From: Streptomyces sp. ITFR-16
GTDB lineage: Bacteria; Actinomycetota; Actinomycetes; Streptomycetales; Streptomycetaceae
DNA: 64,000 nt
Assembly: GCF_031844705.1 (NCBI RefSeq)
Contig: NZ_CP134610.1
Coordinates: 91,093-155,092 of the forward strand
Direction: 5' to 3'
Shown here: piece by piece, positions 52,594 to 61,520 of the stretch
How the letters are laid out: each line of letters begins with the position of its first letter
How positions within the stretch are numbered: position 1 is the stretch's first letter
Notes under the pieces: generated by a model
Database searches by the model: none
Seen by the model: only the letters and a program-made list of their open reading frames with translations
Told to the model about the DNA's origin: nothing
Program-made: the position numbers and the translations under genes

Positions 52594-52638
52594 CCGACCG
52601 GCTCGGATTATTACGCCGTAATAATCCGAGCCGGTCGG
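52594..52638. repeat. AT-rich palindrome, copy 4, within a 45-bp perfect palindrome
   Basis: The core ATTATTACGCCGTAATAAT (52607-52625) is extended by CCGACCGGCTCGG and its complement to a perfect 45-bp palindrome 26 bp past parB; it may double as a terminator. Confidence 0.7.
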
Positions 52639-52783
52639 CCCACACCACCCTCCACCCCACCAGACAGGTGAATCTCCCACGGCGCAGTCCCGCCTGCCGC
52701 AGCGCCGTCCAGGCTCCCCGGCTGTGGCGCGACGTCACCGACACAGCGAGGCCACGCGCTTGGGCTCGCACGAAGGAGAAACC

Positions 52784-53137
52784 GTGATTCTGAAGGGCAA
52801 GAGGGTCCTCGGCTCACTGGCCATGGCACTCGCCGCAGCGGCCTCGTTCACCGTCGCCGTACCCAGCGGTTCCGCCTACGCCATCGACCACGTCGAATGC
52901 CGAGGCGGCGAGAACTTCCTGAAGATCTGGTCGCACAGCGGCGGCCAGCAGAGCGTCGACTGCTACGCGAACGCCGGCCGGACCAACTTCGGCGGCTGGT
53001 GGGTCGACAAGATCTCCACCGGCAACAACGACCTGATCTACTACGACGCCAACGGCGACTCGGTCAGGATCGCCCGCTGGACCGAGATCACCTTCCCGAA
53101 CCTCCCGCCGAAGGTGAACTCCATCGAGATCCTCTGA
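52784..53137 (+). CDS. Secreted beta/gamma-crystallin-like protein 1
   Basis: 117 residues from GTG 52784 (GAAGGAGAAACC upstream). Sec signal peptide ~1-33 (KGKRVLGSLAMALAAAASF, ending GSAYA). The mature ~84 residues (HVECRGGENFLKIWSHSGGQ, DCYANAGRTNFGGWWVDKIS, GNNDLIYYD) share pattern and length with the protein at 56126-56482 and with Streptomyces killer-toxin-like beta/gamma-crystallins. Two cysteines likely form one disulfide. Extracellular; possible toxin or inhibitor. Confidence 0.75.
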   Translation: MILKGKRVLGSLAMALAAAASFTVAVPSGSAYAIDHVECRGGENFLKIWSHSGGQQSVDCYANAGRTNFGGWWVDKISTGNNDLIYYDANGDSVRIARWTEITFPNLPPKVNSIEIL

Positions 53138-53160
53138 CCCGGACCACGGGGGAGCCCTGG

Positions 53161-53179
53161 ATTATTACGCCGTAATAAT
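53161..53179. repeat. AT-rich 19-bp palindrome, copy 5 (candidate parS)
   Basis: ATTATTACGCCGTAATAAT extended by CCTGG/CCAGG, 23 bp past the crystallin-like gene; most distal copy. Confidence 0.7.
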
Positions 53180-53338
53180 CCAGGAAGCCGAGGAGGTGCC
53201 CCAGCACCTCAAAGACGGCCACCGATCACAGTTGTAGAGTCTGAGAACACCCGGGAAACGCCCACACGCTGCACGTAACGCAGCCGTGAACGCGTCTCTC
53301 CCGGTTCCACCACTTACCCCTGGGGGGCTTTGTCTTCT

Positions 53339-54976
53339 GTGGAACCCGGCCGTTCCGCTCCCGTGCGTTCAAGACGCGCGCGACGGACAGCGGCCTGCAC
53401 CGCACTCGTTCTCTCCGCTGGCATGCTGCTGGCGGTCCCGGCTCCGGCCTCGGCCGACGACGCGGCACCGGCCCAGCCGGCGGCCGCGCCCGCGAAGCCG
53501 CGCCTGGACGTGAACGGCGACGGTCACAGCGACCTCATGTACCGCGGCCTGGACGGCGTCCTGTACGTCAGGACGAGCGCCAACATCGCCTATCCGTACA
53601 CGATCCGCAGCACCGACACCTCGGAGATGCCCAAGGACATCATCGCGCCCGGCGACCTCGACGGCAGCGGTAGCCCCGAGATCCTGACACTCTCGGCATC
53701 GGGCACACTCTCGCTCTTCGAGAGCGCGGGGGAGGAGAGCACCGGCAAGGTCCGCTGGTCGGGCACCGGCTGGCAGAAGTACAACAAGGTCATCTCGCCG
53801 GGCGACTTGAACGGCGACGGCCGCAGTGACCTGCTCGCGCGCACGCCCTCCGGCGACCTGTACGAGTACACCTCCACCGGCAAGGTGGACAGCGCGCCCT
53901 TCAAGGCCGGTGTCAAGGTGGGCTACGGCTGGGGCTCGTACGACCAGATCGTCGGCGCCAACGATGTCAACGGCGACGGCATCGGCGACGTCGTCGCCCG
54001 TACGCCCGGCGGTGACCTGTACTTCTACGCCGCCACCGGCGACCCCGCGAAGCCGCTCAAGAAGCGCGTCAAAGCCGGCTACGGCTTCGACATCTACAAC
54101 CAGCTCGTCGCGGCCGAAGACATCAACGGTGACGGCCGGGGCGACCTCATGGCCCGCACACAGAACGGCGACGTCTACACCTATCGCTCCAACGGCTACG
54201 GCGGCTTCCGGTATCGCGTCGCCGACACCTTCGGATGGAGCAAGGCGGCGCAGTTCGTCGGCGAGGGCGGCAACCCGGACTATGGCAAGCGCGAGCTCGA
54301 AGGCCGCACCAACGCCGGCCACCTCTGGTGATACCAGTCCAAGAACAACGGACAGTTCGCCCCACGCACCAGCGGCAACGAGAACGGCGAGCCCAGCGGC
54401 GGCGGCAACCTGGGCATGCGGGGACTCGCCTCCTCCTTCGACAACGACGGCCAAGCCGATCAACTCTGGTTCTACCAGGGCCAGCTGTTCGCCGGCGGCA
54501 ACTTCATCGGCCTCGGCTGGCAGGTCTACGACAGCCTGACCGGCCCCGGTGACCTGAGTGGTGACGGCAAGGGCGACCTGTACCTCTACAAGGGCAACGG
54601 GCTCGGTACGAAGTTCGCGGCCAAGGCCAAGGTCGGCTACGGCTTCAACACGTACAACAAGATCGTCGGCGCCGGTGACCTCAGCGGTGACGGCATCGCC
54701 GACGTCGTGGCCCGCGCCAAGGACGGCACGCTCTACCTCTACAAGGGCACGGGCAACGCCGCCACACCGCTCAAGGCGCGCGTGAAGATCGGCACCGGCT
54801 TCAACATCTACAACAAGTTCGCCGCACCCGGCGACATCAACGGCGACGGCAAGGCCGACCTCGTCGGCGTCGACGCCAAGGGCGACCTGTACCGCTACAC
54901 GTCCACGGGCACCGGCAAGATCACCAAGCGCGTCGAGATCGGCTACAACTTCAACATCTACAACGACCTCTTCTGA
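53339..54976 (+). pseudogene. Secreted FG-GAP/VCBS repeat protein interrupted by a stop codon
   Basis: A signal peptide (RRARRTAACTALVLSAGMLL ... PASA) is followed by repeated DxNGDGxxDL units (DVNGDGHSDLMYRGLDG, DLNGDGRSDLLARTPSG, DVNGDGIGDVVARTPGG, DINGDGRGDLMARTQNG). An in-frame TGA at 54329-54331 interrupts HLW(stop)YQSKNNG; the same frame continues with four more FG-GAP units to 54976. Restoring TGG (Trp) gives one intact ~545-residue beta-propeller protein. A GTG at 53339 is preferred to TTG 53330. The stop may be a recent mutation or a sequencing error. Confidence 0.75.
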
Positions 54977-55039
54977 CCACGCCGTTCGGCCGCCTCCCCA
55001 ACAAGACCAACAGCACCCCCGTTTCCTGCACCGGCGAAT

Positions 55040-55660
55040 TCCAGCAGTCGTTGCAACACGTGGTCAGTGTTGGGCAGCCGTGAGGAGTGTATGCAGGCGC
55101 TCGGCTGGGGTTTCCCAGTCGAGCGTTTGCGTGGCCGGCCGTTCAGCTCGGCGGCCACAGCGTTGAGACGATCACGGCTATGGAGCGACAGATCGGTGCC
55201 CTTGGGGAAGTACTGCCGCAGCAGGCCGTTCGTGTTCTAGTTCGAGCCACGCTGCCAAGGGCCGGCAGGGTCTTCATCGCGTCCACCAGCGCATCGCGGA
55301 CCACCGCGGTTCCGCGCCATTTAGTCGGGTGGAGAAGCATGACGTAGCGGGTAGACCACTCGACCAGGGTTCCGGTCGCGGAACCCTGGCCCTTGCCGAT
55401 GATGAGGTCGCCTTCCCAGTGCCCGGGGACGCCGCGGTCAGCGACTTCGGCGGGGCGGTCGCTGATCATGACCATCTGCTGGTAGCGGAGCTGGACCTGG
55501 CGGCGGGGCTTGCGGCAGGCCCGGCCGGTGCGGCGAGCCTTGGCCAGTTCCCGGCACAGTGCCCCTTGCCCCTGGACGTAGAGGGCCTGATAGATCGTCT
55601 CGTGGACCACGCGCATCTCCGGCCGATCGGGTAAGTCCTCGCCGCGGCGGACTCCGTACG
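55040..55660 (-). pseudogene. IS30-family transposase remnant
   Basis: On the minus strand a frame (55143-55616) reads RVVHETIYQALYVQGQGALC, GHWEGDLIIGKGQGSATGTL and STRYVMLLHPTKWRG, the IS30 DDE domain start. After VDAMKTLPALGS the frame breaks; NGLLRQYFPKGTDLSLHS and VAAELNGRPRK follow in another frame with a stop between. The 5' third is missing. Sequence at ~55045-55070 (GTTGCAACACGTGG) may be the end repeat. Dead element. Confidence 0.8.
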
Positions 55661-56125
55661 AGCGGACACCGCGGTGGCGGAACAGCGGTCAGCCGCCGCC
55701 GGACACCCCCCAACGCACCGGACACACCGGGCCCGTTCGAGTCGGTCACCTAGGCCGCCGGCATGGCGGCCGCCGAGGAGCGTGCCGAGAGGATGGAGGG
55801 CACGGTGCCTGTCGTGCCGCCGCGACCGGTGCGGCCGCCCCGGCCCGCATCGCCGCCCCTCCCACGGCATCTCGTCACCGGCGGCCGCCCGGTTGACTCG
55901 CCCGCCGGGGCACACGCCGCTGAAGCCCTCGGTCCCGAACCCCGGCCGAGCGTGATCCAGAGGAAGCGGGCCGGCGGCAGCCGCACCCCAGCGGCTGGAA
56001 CGTGCGGCGTGATCGCACGGTATGCGCCGGGCTGGTAAACCAGGGTGATCAGCTGCGAAGCGAAGGGGCTGGATGTCACGCTGTGATCCGGCCCGGCGTC
56101 GCCCGCCGGGCCGGATTTCGGGGCG
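55661..56125. other. Gene-less subtelomeric stretch
   Basis: 465 bp with only short overlapping frames on both strands and no recognisable domain, ribosome site or repeat. Probably degraded sequence next to the IS30 remnant. Confidence 0.5.
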
Positions 56126-56482
56126 TCAGTTGATGTGCAGGTTGGTCACCAGGCCGTAGGCCTGGGTCTTGGACTCGTGCTTGCCGAACGTGTGACGGTA
56201 GATCCAGCCGTCGCCAGGTTCGTAGTCGAAGTAGCCCGCGTTGTTCCCGCTGCTGAAGTTCTCGACACCGCCCTGCCCGATGTGCAGGTCTCCCGCGTTG
56301 GCGAAGCAGCGGTTGGTGCCGGTGCCGTTGGAATTACGGATGCCGAGATGAAAGTACTGCCCGCCGAAGTCGACCTGGCACTCGAAGATATTGACCTCGT
56401 TCGTCGCGTGTGCGGGGACGGCCCCGCACAGCAGTGCGGCCGTCGATGCCGCGACGACTAAGGTCGCTCGCCACTTCTTCAT
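56126..56482 (-). CDS. Secreted beta/gamma-crystallin-like protein 2 (killer-toxin-like)
   Basis: 118 residues from ATG 56482 (AAAGGAGCCACCC upstream). Signal peptide ~1-27 (KKWRATLVVAASTAALLCGA, ending AHA). The mature part (NIFECQVDFGGQYFHLGIRN, CFANAGDLHIGQGGVENFSS, GNNAGYFDYEPG) aligns with protein 1: same Cys pair, CxANAG and SxGNN turns. Compatible with Streptomyces SKLP-like proteins. Isolated gene between decayed elements. Confidence 0.78.
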   Translation of the reverse strand: MKKWRATLVVAASTAALLCGAVPAHATNEVNIFECQVDFGGQYFHLGIRNSNGTGTNRCFANAGDLHIGQGGVENFSSGNNAGYFDYEPGDGWIYRHTFGKHESKTQAYGLVTNLHIN

Positions 56483-56529
56483 GGGTGGCTCCTTTCGGGA
56501 TAGCTTGGCGATCATGGTAGGGATTCGCA

Positions 56530-56930
56530 TCGCGTTCTGCCTGGCGAAGGAGGAATCCCTCCTGTCGCCGACCTCCACCCCGTCCAGCACGTCCGCACCC
56601 ACCTCGCGGGCCTCGGCGCCGCCGCCGCAGCTGCGGTCAGGGGCATGGCCGACCAGGACCGCGTGTGGCTCGGCGGACTGGCGAAGTACCTCCAACGGCC
56701 GCCCACCGCGAGGGGGATGACCTTCGGAGTCCCGGAAGACGAGACCAGCATGACCAACCTGGTCTTCTCTCCACCGGTGTGTGAACGCCGCACCCTGACC
56801 GACGCCGCAGCGGTCGTCCTGGACGGCCACGTCGAGCGGCACACGACGTGGTCAACGTCATCGTCCACGACGTGAACCCGCTCGACGTGCCGGCCCCCTC
56901 CGCCGACCGCCGCCGATACCGCAGATGAAG
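56530..56930 (+). pseudogene. C-terminal fragment of error-prone DNA polymerase (DnaE2-like)
   Basis: The plus-strand frame reads HPVQHVRTHLAGLGAAAA, RPPTARGMTFGVPEDETSMT, NLVFSPPVCERR, VLDGHVERH and then, after a frameshift near 56850, VVNVIVHDVNPL. RPPTA(K/R)G..F..LEDETG..N.V is the OB-domain signature of DnaE2/DnaE. Only ~130 of >1000 residues remain, with no start. Subtelomeric debris. Confidence 0.65.
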
Positions 56931-57411
56931 TCAGAGGCCGGAGCGCCCCGGGGCAGCCGTGCGCCGTATCACCGGCCGCTCCAGGTGCCGTGGCCGGGAT
57001 GTGCCGAGCCGGGCGCCGACTTCGCGGTCCGGGTTCGGAGACGGGGGAGCGTGGCTCCTGCCGGCAGATCCCGATGTCTCCGCTCGCGCCGGCGGCGACG
57101 GCAGCGACTTCGGTGATCTTCCACCAGGCCGTCCCCGTCCTGCTGCACCCCGCCGCCCGCACCCACCCGCAACGACCCCAGTGCGTACCGGACGGACGAC
57201 CGTGTCCCTGCGCGAGACAGGCGGCGTCCGGGTGGGGCGGGATCGCGCGGCGCAGCTCCCGCGGGGTACCCGGCATCTTTGTGGCTCTTCCAATGGTGAA
57301 TCGTTTCATGTATGAACACAAGCAGTCACTGCACGTGTATTGACCCTTGTGACACCGACTCCCTAGCCTCCGAGAGGCTCATATGAATGCATTCAGAAAT
57401 GAGGGCGTACC
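56931..57411. promoter_or_regulatory. Gene-less region with GH78 promoter and palindromic operators
   Basis: No gene to 57300. TTGACC (57340-57345) and TAGCCT (57364-57369), 18 bp apart, form a good promoter. TTCAT-GT-ATGAA (57305-57316) lies upstream and the perfect palindrome TGAATGCATTCA (57384-57395) lies downstream of the -10, in position for repression by a sugar-responsive regulator. Confidence 0.55.
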
Positions 57412-60400
57412 GTGTCCGAACTCATCTCCCGGCGCAGGCTGCTCCAGGTGTCCGGTGCCGCGCCGGTCGCCCTGGCGTTGGCCGGCCCCGGTACGGCCGT
57501 CGCGGGCGAAGGCCCCGCAGCGCGGCACGCTCCCACCAAGCTGCTCACTGATCTGCTGCCCCAGGGGCTCGGGGTCGCGGCGCGGGGGCAGCCTCGGCTG
57601 AACTGGCAGGTCCCGGATCTCGGGACGCAGACGCGGCAGCGGGCATACCAGGTCCAGTTCGCGACAACGCCGGACGGCCTCGACCGGGGTCGGCTCGTCT
57701 GGGACAGCGGCAAGATCACGTCGGCCGCGTCCACGGCGGTGGCGTACGCGGGGCCGGCTCTGAAGCCTCGTACGGCGTACTGGTGGCGCGTGCGGTGCTG
57801 GGGAGAGCGGGGACGCGGGGCGTCGGCCTGGTCGCGGCCGGTGCTCCTCGCCACAGCCGTGGAGGACAAGTGGACCGCGGAACCGATCTGGGTGCCGTCC
57901 GGGCCGACGCTCGGCGACGGCACGTTCAGCAGCCGCGTGCGGATTACCTCGGAGGCGGCGGGCCTGTGGTTCCGTGCCCTCGACCCGTCGCACAACTACC
58001 TGTGGCAGCTCCGGGCCTCCCACGAGGCGGGAGTGCTGCGCAAGCACATCTGCGTCGACGGCACGTACACCGTCCTCGGCGAGGTGACACTGCCGTTCGC
58101 CGTCGACTCCGGCCAGTGGCTCGACCTGTCCGTGACGATGAAGGGCAACACCTTCACGACCCGGATCGGAGACACCCTCGTCGACACGACCGTCGACGGG
58201 CGCTACGCCAAGGGCACCGTCGGCCTGCGCAACGGCAGGACGGAGGCGCAGGTCTACGACTTCGTGCGCTTCACCGACGCCGACGGCGTCGTGCGTCTGG
58301 AGGACGACTTCTCGACGGACAAAGGCACCTTCGGCGCGGGAACCGTCATCGACGGCCATCTCGCGCTCACCGGAGGAGAGTCCTCCCTCGCCGCCTACGG
58401 CCCCGACAACGCCTGGGCCCTGCTTCGGCACACCTACCGCCTCACACCCCGCAAAGAGGTCGCGGCCGCCGTGCTCTACGTCGCCGCCACATCTCCCGAC
58501 CCGGCCCGCCAGTACGTGGCCAAGGTCTTCAGCAACGGCCACGTCGTCGCACACGCCTCGGTGCGCGCCGCGAGCGGTGTGGCCTACCAGGCGTTCGACA
58601 TCACGGCGACGGTGCGTGCCGGACGCACCAACGCCATCGCGGCGCTCTGCCACAGCACCAAGGACAGGGCGTTCCTGGCCCAGCTGGAAGTGACCCACAC
58701 CGACGGCACGCGCACGACCGTCGCGACCGGCAAGAGCTGGAAGGCCTGTCGCCAGGGCGGGCTCCTGCCGGACCGGGGGAGCATGGGCACGGGGTTCTAC
58801 AGCGCGCCGCAGGAGTACTGGGACATGCGGCACGAGCCGGTGGGCTGGACCGGGCCGGACTTCGACGACCGATCCTGGACCGCTCCCGTGACCCGGCCCG
58901 CACTCGCCGGCCTCGCCCCGGCACTCCTGGAGCCCGTGCGGCTGCACGATGTGGAACCGGCCGCGGTCACCGAGGTCGCCAACGGGCGGTGGCTGGTCGA
59001 CCTCGGCCGGGAGATCGCTGGGGGCCTCTCGCTGGAGACGACGGGCCGCGACGGGGCAAAGATCGAGGTGCGTCTCGGCGAGGAGCTCCAGGCCGACGGT
59101 ACCGTGCGTGACGTCCTGCGCGGCGGCAACACCTACCGCGAGACGTGGACCCTGCGGGACGGACCCCAGCACATCGAGCACTGGGGCTACCGCGGCTTCC
59201 GCTGGGCCGAGCTGCGCACCGACCTCGACCTGTCGCGGGCCACGGTGCGCGGACGGGCGTGGAGGCTCGACTGGGACGACGATGTCGTGTCGTTCGACAG
59301 CTCGAACCACGACCTCAACCGGGTCTGGGAGCTGTGCCGTTGGTCCATCGAGGCGACGCGCGGCGATCTCTACCAGGACACCCCGACCCGGGAACGCGGC
59401 CCCTACGAGGGCGATGCCTTCGTCAACCAGCTCTCCGAATACGCCCTCCAGCGTTCCTACGCGCTCGCCCGCCGCTCGAATGCCTACCTGGTCCGCAAGG
59501 GAACCTGGCCCACCGAATACCGGCTCATGTGCGCCCTGTCCGCGTGGGAGGACTACCTGGCGACCGGCGACGACCGGCAACTGGCCGAGGACTACGAGCT
59601 GCTCGACGGCAAGAACCTGACCCGGTACCTCGGCGATGACGGACTCGTCCACAAGGAGCCCGGGCAGAGCAGCGCCGCCCTGTCCGACCTCGTGGACTGG
59701 CCCGAGACGAACCGTGACGGCTATGTCTTCACCGAGGTCAACACCGTGGTGAACGCCTTCCAGTTCGCAGCGTTCGAGGCCCTCGCCCGCTGCGCCGACG
59801 TGCTCGGCCGCACCGGTGACGCGGCACTGCTGCGTCGGCGGGCGGAGCGGCTCTCCGAGGCGATGCGCACTCACCTCCTCGACCGTTCCGCAGGGCGCTT
59901 CACCGATGGCGCGGGCACCGCGCACAGCGCGCAGCACGCCACCGCCTTCCCGGTCGCGCTCGGCGTCACCGACGCGCTGCCCGACGCCGTGCGCAGGGAC
60001 CTCGGCGCGACGCTCGCCGCAGGCGGCATGCGGATGAGCGTCTACGGAGCGCAGTTCCTGCTCGACGCGCTGTTCCGGCTCGGCCGCGCCGACGCCGCGT
60101 TGTCGCTCCTGACGTCGCGCGGAACCAGTTCCTGGCTCCACATGCTCGACGGCCTCCACGCGACGATCGTGACGGAGGCGTGGGATCCGGCGCAGAAGCC
60201 CAACATGACCTTCTCGCACGCCTGGGCCTCCGCACCGGCCAACGCCATCGCCCGGCATGTCCTCGGAGTGCAGGTCACCGACCCCGGCGCCGCGGGCTTC
60301 CTCATCCGGCCCAGAACGGGCAGCCTCAGGGACGTCAAGGGCACGGTGCCGTCCCTGCGCGGAACCGTCTCCGTCGCCCATCACCGCTCCGGCGATGCCC

Positions 60401-60603
60401 ACTCCCTCCAGGTACGCCTGCCACCCCACACCCACGCGGCGGTGGAACTGGAGATCGGCAAGGCCCCCGCCGCGTCCTACGAGGCGATGACCGCCGACGG
60501 ACTCCGCAGCGTCCACCTGACCGCCCGCACCGACCTGACGGGCATCGTCCTACGGCTCGACCGAGTGGAGGCCGGTACGACCGTGATTCGACGCCGCCGG
60601 TAG
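57412..60603 (+). CDS. Alpha-L-rhamnosidase, GH78, Tat-secreted
   Basis: 1063 residues from GTG 57412 (GAGGG upstream). Tat signal SRRRLLQVSGAAPVALALAG (~6-25). N-terminal Fn3-like part (QRAYQVQFATTPDGLDRGRL), beta-sandwiches (~150-500), GH78 (alpha/alpha)6 barrel (~610-950) with DTPTRERGPYEGDAF in place of the usual RDER-GWTGDAQ active-site motif, WPTEYRLMCALSAWEDYLATG, and C-terminal beta domain. Removes terminal rhamnose from glycosides or polysaccharides outside the cell. Only large intact catabolic gene in the subtelomere. Confidence 0.9.
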   Translation: MSELISRRRLLQVSGAAPVALALAGPGTAVAGEGPAARHAPTKLLTDLLPQGLGVAARGQPRLNWQVPDLGTQTRQRAYQVQFATTPDGLDRGRLVWDSGKITSAASTAVAYAGPALKPRTAYWWRVRCWGERGRGASAWSRPVLLATAVEDKWTAEPIWVPSGPTLGDGTFSSRVRITSEAAGLWFRALDPSHNYLWQLRASHEAGVLRKHICVDGTYTVLGEVTLPFAVDSGQWLDLSVTMKGNTFTTRIGDTLVDTTVDGRYAKGTVGLRNGRTEAQVYDFVRFTDADGVVRLEDDFSTDKGTFGAGTVIDGHLALTGGESSLAAYGPDNAWALLRHTYRLTPRKEVAAAVLYVAATSPDPARQYVAKVFSNGHVVAHASVRAASGVAYQAFDITATVRAGRTNAIAALCHSTKDRAFLAQLEVTHTDGTRTTVATGKSWKACRQGGLLPDRGSMGTGFYSAPQEYWDMRHEPVGWTGPDFDDRSWTAPVTRPALAGLAPALLEPVRLHDVEPAAVTEVANGRWLVDLGREIAGGLSLETTGRDGAKIEVRLGEELQADGTVRDVLRGGNTYRETWTLRDGPQHIEHWGYRGFRWAELRTDLDLSRATVRGRAWRLDWDDDVVSFDSSNHDLNRVWELCRWSIEATRGDLYQDTPTRERGPYEGDAFVNQLSEYALQRSYALARRSNAYLVRKGTWPTEYRLMCALSAWEDYLATGDDRQLAEDYELLDGKNLTRYLGDDGLVHKEPGQSSAALSDLVDWPETNRDGYVFTEVNTVVNAFQFAAFEALARCADVLGRTGDAALLRRRAERLSEAMRTHLLDRSAGRFTDGAGTAHSAQHATAFPVALGVTDALPDAVRRDLGATLAAGGMRMSVYGAQFLLDALFRLGRADAALSLLTSRGTSSWLHMLDGLHATIVTEAWDPAQKPNMTFSHAWASAPANAIARHVLGVQVTDPGAAGFLIRPRTGSLRDVKGTVPSLRGTVSVAHHRSGDAHSLQVRLPPHTHAAVELEIGKAPAASYEAMTADGLRSVHLTARTDLTGIVLRLDRVEAGTTVIRRRR

Positions 60604-60622
60604 GCGCGCTGCCCGGTGGGAT

Positions 60623-61048
60623 ATGCGCCGTCGCAGCCGGCGGGGCCCTGCGATCTGTCAGACCGTGAGGTCGTCACTCTTGCACGGAAGGCCGTACGGG
60701 AGCATTCCGGCGGGGAGAGGGCATGCCTTCCGCAAGCGACACGAGGGCCCGGGCAACGTCGTCTTCTTCTCCGACGTCACCCTGCGGCTCGAGAATCAGG
60801 GCAGGAACTGGGCGGACTTCCGCGCCAAGTGCGAAGCCGTCATCGACGAACTCATCAACATCCCGGCCCCGCAGCTCTACATGACGCCCGCTGACGTCGA
60901 GCACCAGGCCGTCCCCGTTCCCGAGGACGTCTCAACGCTCCTCGGCCAGCTGCGCGAGCGCCTGGACGCCGACGCACCTGCGACCAGGGCGCGGGCGCAC
61001 GAGCCGGATGCCCGTACACGGCTCCACCGGCACGCACGCCGTTACTGA
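60623..61048 (+). CDS. Hypothetical protein or gene fragment
   Basis: A 141-codon frame. The middle (NVVFFSDVTLRLENQGRNWA, DFRAKCEAVIDELINIPAPQ) has real-protein composition, while both ends look random and rich in Arg. No ribosome site. Possibly the 3' part of a lost gene; I do not recognise the family. Confidence 0.3.
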   Translation: MRRRSRRGPAICQTVRSSLLHGRPYGSIPAGRGHAFRKRHEGPGNVVFFSDVTLRLENQGRNWADFRAKCEAVIDELINIPAPQLYMTPADVEHQAVPVPEDVSTLLGQLRERLDADAPATRARAHEPDARTRLHRHARRY

Positions 61049-61074
61049 ACAAGCCCCCAGGCGTACCGTGACGG

Positions 61075-61350
61075 GATGGAGGACCAGCTCGGCGCGCTCG
61101 GTCTGGTCCTCAACGCCATCGTGGCTTCTGGACCTCGAAGTACATCGACGCCGCCGTATAACAACTTCGCGCCGAGGGCCACGAGATCCGCGACGAGGAC
61201 ATCGCCCGACTGTCCCCGCTCAAGCACCGCAACCTGAACCTGCTCGGCCGCTACAGCTTCACCGCCTCGACTCCGGACGCCGGCGCCCTGCGACCACTGC
61301 GTGACCCGGACATTCTGGATCTGGATGAGGATGACGACTGCGGGGCTTGA
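61075..61350 (+). pseudogene. Tn3-family transposase C-terminal remnant
   Basis: EDQLGALGLVLNAIV is followed after a frameshift by (T)SKYIDAAV-like and HEIRDEDIARLSPLKHRNLN and LLGRYSFTAS, the classical C-terminus of Tn3 transposases. About 80 codons remain with at least one frameshift. Dead. Confidence 0.75.
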
Positions 61351-61368
61351 TCGCAGCTATGTTCAGTT

Positions 61369-61520
61369 GGAGTCGTTGTCCGGGTCGCCGGGGAACCGGG
61401 TGCTCATGAGTCGTTCCGCTGGAGTCGTTGTCCGGGTCGCCGGGGAACCGGGTGCTCATGAGTCGTTCCGCTGGAGTCGTTGTCCGGGTCGCCGGGGAAC
61501 CGGGTGCTCATGAGTCGTTC
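61369..61520. repeat. Three tandem 52-bp direct repeats
   Basis: Units start at 61369, 61421 and 61473 with GGAGTCGTTGTCCGGG and end ...CATGAGTCGTTCCGC; no base differences seen across shared parts. 52 is not a multiple of three, so each copy shifts the frame of the minus-strand monooxygenase gene it ends in. Confidence 0.9.

Noticed and set aside
55143..55616. Functional IS30 transposase gene
   Set aside because: Missing N-terminal third, frame break after the first catalytic strand and a stop before the last; only a remnant.
61369..61520. Possible CRISPR array
   Set aside because: Units are contiguous 52-bp tandem copies without spacers and no cas genes are nearby.
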